From: an uncultured Aquimarina sp.
GTDB taxonomy: Bacteria > Bacteroidota > Bacteroidia > Flavobacteriales > Flavobacteriaceae
Direction of reading: 5' to 3'
Length of the DNA: 64,000 nt
Assembly (NCBI GenBank): GCA_947492105.1
Contig: CANLMN010000002.1
Coordinates: forward strand, 1 to 64,000
Shown here: in pieces, positions 58,070 to 64,000 of the stretch
Numbering within the stretch: position 1 is the first letter of the stretch
How the letters are laid out: each line of letters opens with the position of its first letter
Program-made: the position numbers and the translations under genes
The notes under the pieces: model-generated
What the model was told of the DNA's origin: nothing
The model's input: the letters and a program-made list of their open reading frames with translations, nothing else
Database searches by the model: none

Positions 58070-58675
58070 ATGAGATTTTTTCTAAAAAGTATTACCTACC
58101 TACTACATCCGTTGTTGATGCCACTTTTTGGAGTGCTTATCTATTTCATGATCGCCCCGAGGTTTACTGCGGCACATATCTTACTATCCAATGCACTAGG
58201 ATTATTGATTGTCACAGTAATCACTCCTATTGTACTTGTTTTTTTTCTAAAAAATCTAGGATTCATTAGTGGCGTTACTCTAACCAGTATGGAGGATCGC
58301 AGAATCCCCTTGTTACTACAAATTGGACTGTATATTCTAACGACGAGGACACTCATAAACATCTATGATTTCCCTGAATTGTACTACTTCTTTGCGGGAA
58401 CCTTATTTGCCACTATGCTCGCATTGATCAGCATCCTTTTGCGATTCAATGTTAGCCTAAATATGATTGGCATTACACTTATAACCACCTTTACCATTGC
58501 ATTGAGTATTCATTTCAGCATCAATCAGATTTTTCTTATCGCAGGATTATTCGTGCTCCACGGACTTGTGGCTACCGCAACACTTATGCATAGCAATCAC
58601 TCCATAAAAGAATTAATTTTGGGCACCCTTATCGGCACAGCGCCACAATTAGCACTATTTCAGCTATGGTTATAG
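58070..58675 (+). CDS. PAP2-like integral membrane protein
   Basis: The protein is 201 residues with about six membrane helices. The pattern near the C-terminus (MIGITLI, GLVATATLMHSNHSIKELILGTLIG) resembles the PAP2 phosphatase-like membrane fold, but the catalytic KxxxxxxRP and SGH motifs are not seen. It starts 61 bases after rpoN. Its stop overlaps by 6 bases the 3' end of the convergent beta-barrel gene. Confidence 0.72.
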   Translation: MRFFLKSITYLLHPLLMPLFGVLIYFMIAPRFTAAHILLSNALGLLIVTVITPIVLVFFLKNLGFISGVTLTSMEDRRIPLLLQIGLYILTTRTLINIYDFPELYYFFAGTLFATMLALISILLRFNVSLNMIGITLITTFTIALSIHFSINQIFLIAGLFVLHGLVATATLMHSNHSIKELILGTLIGTAPQLALFQLWL

Positions 58676-59380
58676 AATATAAAAAAGCAATCCAATTTTG
58701 AGTGTATTAACACCAACATCTACCCCTTCACTCAATGATGCATTGTCATTAAAAAATGAATTAAGACTATAATAGAAGTGAAAATTAAAAGTATTCCACC
58801 CAAACGTAAAGGTTGCCCCCAAACGCAGCCTATCTAGCTCATCAAAGACCGTTTTGATAAATCTATCCCCATTACGTCTCAATGTAGATTTAAAGGCATA
58901 CAAATACCCTAAACGCATCCCAGTGTAGACCCTCCAAAACTTAAGAACATTTGGAGTAGAAGTACGCCAACGAAACTCCAAAGGCACCTCTATCAAATGC
59001 GTTGTAAATCGATTACTATCAAAACTATCAGCATCCAAAGCCTCAAAAACTGTAAACTCCCGACCTTCTACCTCGGTAATACCCAAGTTTTGATTATAAA
59101 TATTTCCCGAATACCCAAGTCCCAAACCTACAGCTACATTTCTACGTTTATTCACAGGCATATCCCTTATGAACCCCAAATGCACTCCTCCAGAAAAACC
59201 TGTTTGTTTAATCCCTAGTGGGCGATTAAAAAGCACGTTGAATGTAAAACCAGCATAAAACTGATCCTCTCTATATCTCACGTCTATTGTTTTGGTAGTA
59301 TCTACGACAATGACATCCTCTTGACCATAGATAGCCATAGTCGTCATGATCAATATCCAATACAGTGGCAAAAACTTCAT
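58670..59380 (-). CDS. Outer-membrane beta-barrel protein
   Basis: The protein is 236 residues with a signal peptide ending in IYGQ. Alternating aromatic strands (FYAGFTFNVLF, FSGGVHLGFI, VAVGLGLGYSG, TFTFGWNTFNFHFYY) and a final hydrophobic strand (LKIGLLFYIL) fit an OMP_b-brl_2 / PorT-like barrel. A specific PorT assignment is not supported, because the sequence lacks the T9SS PorT start pattern I know. Function unknown. Confidence 0.75.
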   Translation of the reverse strand: MKFLPLYWILIMTTMAIYGQEDVIVVDTTKTIDVRYREDQFYAGFTFNVLFNRPLGIKQTGFSGGVHLGFIRDMPVNKRRNVAVGLGLGYSGNIYNQNLGITEVEGREFTVFEALDADSFDSNRFTTHLIEVPLEFRWRTSTPNVLKFWRVYTGMRLGYLYAFKSTLRRNGDRFIKTVFDELDRLRLGATFTFGWNTFNFHFYYSLNSFFNDNASLSEGVDVGVNTLKIGLLFYIL

Positions 59381-59485
59381 ACTCCAAATGTACTATTTTT
59401 ATACGAGCTGTCTAAAAAGTATCCAAGCTGTTCCTAAAATCACTCCTATCAAAACACCAAAAGAAAATACAATCGTAGCTTAAAC

Positions 59486-59649
59486 TAAGATTTAAAAAAT
59501 AATTACAGGCTAATAGTTCTGTTCTTATTTTACTATTGTTTTACTAGAAAATTAAACCGTGACCACGCTTATGCTCGAGTTCTATAGTTAGACTCGCCAA
59601 AAATAGTTCAATTATTTTGGACTACAATTATACTTTAATTGACAGTATT
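59486..59649 (-). repeat. Hairpin repeat family B, diverged copy B5
   Basis: TTTAAAAAATAATTACAGGC then TAATAGTTCTGTTCTTATTT matches copy B2 in the same orientation. The end TACTTTAATTGACAGTATT matches CACTTTAACTGGTATT. The centre (CGTGACCACGCTTATG) has decayed pairing. Copy A5 follows after about 110 bases. Confidence 0.65.
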
Positions 59650-59758
59650 CAAACCAATCAGCAATGTTCGGTATTATAACCATCTTGATCCTGCAAAAAA
59701 AGAGAGCCGTTCTGCTCAGGCATTAGCGTCCAAGTCAGCATTCAAACTACACCATGTA

Positions 59759-59921
59759 ACACCATTTATCCTTTGAATTTACTGGGATAAAATTTTCTTT
59801 TTTCGCCTCTGCTTCAGCATAAAAATAAACTATAACTACGGCTATGTTTGATGTTTCTGCTGAAGCTGAAACAAAAAAATCTTAATTTTTCTTTCCGGTA
59901 AATTCAAACAACAAATGGTAT
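59759..59921 (-). repeat. Hairpin repeat family A, full copy A5
   Basis: The 163-bp copy equals A2 (30166-30328) in length and differs at only a handful of positions by eye. The arms and centre are as in A2. It lies between the beta-barrel gene and the exbD operon, about 30 kb from A2, so recent copying or mutual conversion is likely. Confidence 0.85.
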
Positions 59922-59982
59922 AATATCAAAAATAATCCAAAAGACACCTCCAAAATTTGATGTTTTTCTAAAATTCGGGTAT

Positions 59983-60011
59983 AAAAAACCCCGCAAAAGC
60001 GGGATTTTTTT
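59983..60011. terminator. Terminator of the exbB-exbD operon
   Basis: CCCGC-AAAA-GCGGG is flanked by an A-tract on the left and a T-tract on the right, so it works in either direction. It lies about 40 bases after the stop of the last exbD gene (minus strand). Confidence 0.85.
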
Positions 60012-60049
60012 TCTTTATAAGAAACTTATCTACCTTATCAAAATCTCAA

Positions 60050-60532
60050 CTATTTGATGTTGGTAAGTGCATTTCCTTTTTTGGTAACGTAATTGATTTT
60101 TAATGCATTTACGTCACGTAATTCTTTTTTGATATCTCCTATTAGCCCCATATTTGTATCTCCGTCTACTTTGAGTGCTGTTGTCAGGAAAGGAACTTCT
60201 TCCTCACGTTTTGACGAACGTTCTTCATAAATAAAAGATTTGATATCTGCTACAGAGGCAAACTTATCGTTCAATTGAATCTTTGCTTCTTTCCCAAATT
60301 TACCTTCATAACGCTCACTTGGCTTACCAGCATAGATATACATTATCAGATTTTTTTTAGCTAGTTTTTCTACTTGATCTGCAAAAGGCAAATTATTTTT
60401 AATCATCAGAGTATTCTCTCTCATTACCGTTGCGACCATGAAAAAGAATAGTAGCATAAAGACAATATCCGGTAAAGAGGCTGTTGAAATAGCAGGTAAT
60501 TCCCCTCCTTTTTTCTTTCTAAATTTTGACAT
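60050..60532 (-). CDS. exbD: ExbD/TolR-family proton-channel protein
   Basis: The protein is 160 residues with one membrane helix (DIVFMLLFFFMVATVM) containing the conserved Asp, after a cytosolic KKKGGELPAISTASL start. The periplasmic tail is strand-rich. With ExbB it uses the proton gradient to power TonB-type transporters. It follows a second exbD gene by 15 bases. Confidence 0.92.
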   Translation of the reverse strand: MSKFRKKKGGELPAISTASLPDIVFMLLFFFMVATVMRENTLMIKNNLPFADQVEKLAKKNLIMYIYAGKPSERYEGKFGKEAKIQLNDKFASVADIKSFIYEERSSKREEEVPFLTTALKVDGDTNMGLIGDIKKELRDVNALKINYVTKKGNALTNIK

Positions 60533-60547
60533 AATACGCTTGTGTTT

Positions 60548-61147
60548 TTATTTAGCTTCAGCTTCTGATAATTTTTCTGGATACATATCCTTAATCACCT
60601 TAAGCTTTGTTTTCAGTTTATCTTTATTTTCTGGATGATTAACATCATTATAGTCCTTTTCCATCTGCTCAAAAGTTCTATTATAAAGCCTCTTTGCCTC
60701 TCTATTTCTCAAAAAGGTATAAGCAGCTACTAATTCATTCTGTACAGCTATGTAGGTATTATAACTAGTCTCTCTATCATTATTCAAAGAAATAACCGCT
60801 TTGTTGGGATTATCTGAAGATTCAGAGCTTTTGGTACCTTTGCAATATTTACAAGAACCGTCTCCATTATTATCAAGAAATGCTATTGCAGACTCTCTAA
60901 CATCTTTAAGCTCCATCAATTCATCCTCTACCAACAACCTATTATCTCTACTAACTAGAACCTGAAAAACATTTTTCATTTTAATCTCAGGTGGTTTTGG
61001 CGCATTTTCGGGTTGTGGCGGTGGTAGTTTTCTACTAATACCACTGTCTGTTTCTATAGTTGTAGTAACCAAGAAAAATATCAATAATAAGAATGCAATA
61101 TCGGCCATTGACCCTGCATTGACCTCGGGTGCTGCTCTTTTTGCCAT
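60548..61147 (-). CDS. exbD: ExbD/TolR-family protein, longer paralogue
   Basis: The protein is 199 residues. The start is RAAPEVNAGSMADIAFLLLIFF, with the conserved membrane Asp. It is longer than the second ExbD because of an insertion containing a KYCKGTKSS Cys pair and a helical C-terminus. Tandem different ExbD proteins are usual in Bacteroidetes TonB operons. Confidence 0.92.
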   Translation of the reverse strand: MAKRAAPEVNAGSMADIAFLLLIFFLVTTTIETDSGISRKLPPPQPENAPKPPEIKMKNVFQVLVSRDNRLLVEDELMELKDVRESAIAFLDNNGDGSCKYCKGTKSSESSDNPNKAVISLNNDRETSYNTYIAVQNELVAAYTFLRNREAKRLYNRTFEQMEKDYNDVNHPENKDKLKTKLKVIKDMYPEKLSEAEAK

Positions 61148-61160
61148 AATTCTTTAGTTA

Positions 61161-61634
61161 CTAGTTACTAATTGCTTTTTTTACTCCAGAGGCTATCATT
61201 GCGCCAACAGCTACAATAGCCAAAATATAGAATGCATTCAATCCTGCTCCTACCCATTTGGCTCCATTTGCTGATAATACTTCTCCATCTTTCATTGGTG
61301 TTTCTACACCAGCAGCAGAAAAATACGAAACTGCAATAACAACTAGAAATAAGACTAAACCAATTAAAGTTTTCTTAAGACTTGCAGGATTTTTGACCAA
61401 AGAAGACAACACTGTAACTAGTGTTGCTACCAATGCTAATACAAAAATCACGAGTGTCAAATTATATAATGGTCCTATAGCCGCTGATGATTCTGACAAT
61501 GGAATTTCGCGTGCTTCAGTTACCCCATTTTGTTCCAGTAGGCCACTGATTGCTCCATTCATCACGAACCAAAGCCCTATACCAATAGCACCTATTGCGA
61601 GTACTACGTATGATAATATTTTTGAAATGTTCAT
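61161..61634 (-). CDS. Four-helix membrane protein of the ExbB/ExbD operon
   Basis: The protein is 157 residues with about four membrane helices (ILSYVVLAIGAIGIGLWFV, LTLVIFVLALVATLVTVLSS, TLIGLVLFLVVIAVSYF, AFYILAIVAVGAMIASG). It lies between exbB and the two exbD genes on the same strand, a placement seen in other Bacteroidetes. Its job there is not known. Confidence 0.75.
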   Translation of the reverse strand: MNISKILSYVVLAIGAIGIGLWFVMNGAISGLLEQNGVTEAREIPLSESSAAIGPLYNLTLVIFVLALVATLVTVLSSLVKNPASLKKTLIGLVLFLVVIAVSYFSAAGVETPMKDGEVLSANGAKWVGAGLNAFYILAIVAVGAMIASGVKKAISN

Positions 61635-61821
61635 AGTTAAAGCTTTTTATAACAACCTATAGAGAGCGACCTCTAGCGGTATGTTAAAGATTACTAATGT
61701 GTTTTTTTTGAATTCGAAATAGCACAATAATGTCTATCTCAATACGATCAGCAGTATCCAGAAATTAACAATATCCAATAGAACTTATTAATTTCTGAAG
61801 TACTACTATAATAACACAATA

Positions 61822-62613
61822 TTATTTGTTTTTGTGAGCTACTAACATATCGATCAATGTGATAGAAGCATCTTCCATATCATTTACGATACTATCGATT
61901 TTTGCAACGATATAGTTATAAAAAATCTGAAGTATAATCGCAACGATAAGACCAAATACTGTGGTCAAAAGTGCTACTTTAATACCACCTGCTACCAAAG
62001 AAGGCTGCATATCTCCTGCTGCTTCAATCTTATCAAAAGCCTCAATCATCCCGATTACCGTACCCATAAACCCAAGCATTGGTGCCAAAGCGATAAATAA
62101 CGATACCCATGATACATTTTTCTCTAACTGTCCCATCTGAACACCTCCGTATCCTACAACTGCTTTTTCGGCAGCATCGATACTCTCATTTGCACGATCC
62201 AAACCTTGATAATAGATAGACGCTACAGGTCCTTTGGTATTTCTACAAATTTCTTTTGCAGCTTCTACACCTCCACTACTCAAAGCGTCCTCTACATTTT
62301 GTTGTAATTTCTTTGTATTTGTTGTAGAAAGATTCAAAAAGATAATTCTTTCTATAGCAATAGCTAAACCAAGTATCAAACATAAAAGTACAATTCCCAT
62401 AAACCCAGGACCACCTTCTATAAAACGTTTTTTAAGTTCTTGGTGAAAGGAGGCTGGTTTTTCAGCTTCTGTCTGTATTGCTGTAGCTGCTGTAGCTGCC
62501 ACGATTGTTTGCGAATGTACTGGTAATGCTTGTTGTGGTTCAACAGTCCCTGCATTTATAGTACTGAAAGCCATAGCTCCTGTTATTGCCAGAATAGAAA
62601 ATAGTCTTTTCAT
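61822..62613 (-). CDS. exbB: ExbB/MotA/TolQ-family proton-channel protein
   Basis: The protein is 263 residues with an N-terminal signal-like segment and three further membrane helices. The family core is seen in NVSWVSLFIALAPMLGFMGTVIGMIEAFD, read here as short motifs LAPMLGF and GTVIGM, and in the last helix VALLTTVFGLIVAI. It is the first gene of the energy-transducing operon, 187 bases before the four-helix protein gene. Confidence 0.92.
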   Translation of the reverse strand: MKRLFSILAITGAMAFSTINAGTVEPQQALPVHSQTIVAATAATAIQTEAEKPASFHQELKKRFIEGGPGFMGIVLLCLILGLAIAIERIIFLNLSTTNTKKLQQNVEDALSSGGVEAAKEICRNTKGPVASIYYQGLDRANESIDAAEKAVVGYGGVQMGQLEKNVSWVSLFIALAPMLGFMGTVIGMIEAFDKIEAAGDMQPSLVAGGIKVALLTTVFGLIVAIILQIFYNYIVAKIDSIVNDMEDASITLIDMLVAHKNK

Positions 62614-63146
62614 TGCGTTTTGATCTTGATTAAAAATTTATTAGTTAATTGGGCTTAAAGATATAAAAATTATAATTTACTTAAATATTAATTATGTGTT
62701 AACCACATTTGTTTAAAAATACTGCAAAAAATTTACAGCACCTCAATTTTATGATTTTTTTGTCTAAATAAAACCTTAAATCCTTCGTATTTAGATTCAA
62801 AAACTTAGCAAGAATCATTCCTAACTCCCTTAATTATCTAGGAAAAATCATAAAAACCCTTCAAATCTACAGAATTTTCACAAATAATCTTACAATTTCA
62901 TAAAATACTAGTACAAATTCCACAATCATCATCGTATTTTTTCCTCCCCATGAAGATCGCTCATTTACTTCTTTCATAAAACAGAAAAACAAATACTCTT
63001 TGACACCCAGAATACTATCTTCCTGAGGTTAGTTGAATTCCTATATCATGCAATATCCATCAAACATCTCCTACATTATGCAATCAAACCCAACTATTAC
63101 CGTTGTTTCTCTTGTTAAACCACTTTTTATGCTGTAGTTTTTAAAG
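62614..63146. other. Intergenic stretch between exbB and tRNA-Ser, no gene seen
   Basis: An AT-rich region with no convincing reading frame and no member of repeat families A to C. It should hold the exbB promoter; TATCTTTA in the minus strand near 62655-62665 is a near match to a -7 box. Confidence 0.45.
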
Positions 63147-63234
63147 CAGAGAGGAAGGGATTCGAACCCTCGATACGCTTTTGGCGTATACACACTTTCC
63201 AGGCGTGCGCCTTCGACCACTCGGCCACCTCTCT
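63147..63234 (-). tRNA. tRNA-Ser(GGA)
   Basis: The acceptor AGAGAGG pairs with CCTCTCT and the discriminator is G. The D arm is GCCGAGTGGTCGAAGGC, the anticodon loop is CTGGAAA with anticodon GGA, a long variable arm TATACGCCAAAAGCGTAT follows, and the T arm is GGGTTCGAATCCC. This is a class II serine tRNA without encoded CCA. It lies 62 bases downstream of ansA on the same strand. Confidence 0.95.
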
Positions 63235-63296
63235 AGTTTTTCTAAATATAAGGATTGCTAAATAACAAAAAAAAAGGCAAACCAATGAGTTGTTCC

Positions 63297-64000
63297 TCAA
63301 CTTTTCTCTGTTATCTCACCCCTCAAACTTGTTTCAAACTTGATTTTAAACGTTTTAGCATCCAAATTTTCTCCTAATAAATACATCAATTTTGCCAAAG
63401 CAGACTCTGTTGTACTATCTTTTCCGTCAATTAGCCCGATATTCTTGAGCATAGCGCTTGTTTCGTACTGTCCCATGACTACACTACCCACCGCACATTG
63501 TGTCACATTGACCACATGAACTCCTCGCAGAATTAATTCTTTCATCAATTCCAAAAACCATTGTTGTGTCGTTGCGTTGCCCGCACCATAAGTTTCTAAC
63601 ACCACCCCCCTGAGACCAGAGGCACTGACCATACTCCTAAACATCCGTTCATTCAGTCCTGGAAAGATCTTGACAATCATTACATTCTCATCAAAATTCT
63701 TATGATATTTCATTACACTTTTGCTGTCTACGCTCCACAAAGCATCGTGATTGATTTGTAGATGAACACCAGAAGTGATCAAATCGGGGTAATTGTATGA
63801 TTTGAAAGCCTCGAAATGCTCTGCATTAATTTTTGTCGTGCGATTTCCTCTCATTAACTTATACTCAAAATACAGCCCCACTTCGGTAACCACAGGTCTT
63901 CCTACCTCTTGTAATGCCGCAATCTGTATCGCTGTAATTAGATTCTCTTTGGCATCTGTACGCAAATCTCCGATAGGCAATTGAGACCCTGTCAAAATGA
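63297..64000 (-). CDS. ansA: L-asparaginase I (AnsA), C-terminal part (runs off window)
   Basis: The last 234 codons are present, and the frame is open to the window end (reading ILTGSQLPIGDLRTDAKENL). This matches the type I asparaginase pattern after the catalytic TGGTI box, which is outside the window. Later motifs are LETYGAGNA and the VNVTQCAVGSV segment. The enzyme hydrolyses asparagine to aspartate in the cytosol. No start codon is assigned. Confidence 0.93.
   Translation of the reverse strand, partial: ILTGSQLPIGDLRTDAKENLITAIQIAALQEVGRPVVTEVGLYFEYKLMRGNRTTKINAEHFEAFKSYNYPDLITSGVHLQINHDALWSVDSKSVMKYHKNFDENVMIVKIFPGLNERMFRSMVSASGLRGVVLETYGAGNATTQQWFLELMKELILRGVHVVNVTQCAVGSVVMGQYETSAMLKNIGLIDGKDSTTESALAKLMYLLGENLDAKTFKIKFETSLRGEITEKS

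Noticed and set aside
58670-59380. Beta-barrel gene considered as T9SS porT
   Set aside because: Only general barrel features match; the PorT-specific start pattern is missing.

Overview
The window is AT-rich chromosomal DNA from a marine-type Bacteroidetes bacterium, most likely a Flavobacteriaceae member near Aquimarina or Kordia. The evidence is several secreted proteins ending in type IX secretion (T9SS) type A sorting domains, promoter boxes of the Bacteroidetes form TAnnTTTG, a subtype-iii type VI secretion tube protein (TssD), a folK/deoxynucleoside-kinase fusion, and many PKD, LRR and thrombospondin-type-3 surface proteins.

Layout. 1-5198 (minus, runs off the window) is the N-terminal part of a giant surface protein. 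It alternates calcium-binding TSP3 segments with discoidin-like domains and holds three tandem units of about 270 residues. 6514-9004 is a NarL-type response regulator and TPR histidine kinase pair. 9096-18972 is an accessory block of secreted T9SS proteins (including a GESMG lipase-like protein) mixed with broken genes, two insertion-sequence remnants and an attC-like inverted repeat. 19391-26554 is housekeeping: a tRNA-Gly/tRNA-Leu operon, mutS, a TrmH-type RNA methyltransferase, the folK fusion and sppA. 26974-34043 holds a lipoprotein, a TetR/nitroreductase/DJ-1 stress operon, an AsmA-like protein and a DUF2064 glycosyltransferase. 34380-40678 holds a PKD-LRR lipoprotein, then a TssD / effector-candidate / exported-protein cassette. 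40805-45189 is a DM13 secreted protein followed by a probable arsenosugar block (purine nucleoside phosphorylase, ArsM, DUF547, family-2 glycosyltransferase with a CTG start). 45852-48955 is a second TssD / effector / exported-protein cassette. 49753-54953 holds a second kinase/regulator operon and a paralogous PKD-LRR lipoprotein. 55055-63296 holds a CBM-like T9SS protein, rpoN, an ExbB/ExbD energy-transducing operon and tRNA-Ser. The window ends inside ansA.

Two things stand out. First, three families of short intergenic hairpin repeats (called A, B and C here; about 115-170 bp) recur in at least twelve places. They share ATACCA-type ends and, in full copies, a small central hairpin of the form CATAGC-loop-GCTATG. 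Some copies lack the centre, and they cluster in the order B-A-C. Second, the two orphan TssD genes each carry an extra C-terminal domain and each sit directly upstream of a probable effector gene coupled to an exported-protein gene. The second effector ends in a domain resembling pyroglutamyl peptidase (family C15), but with Ser and Asp apparently at the catalytic Cys and Glu positions. No T6SS structural genes are present in the window.

All calls come from reading the sequence and family knowledge. No database searches or structure predictions were run.
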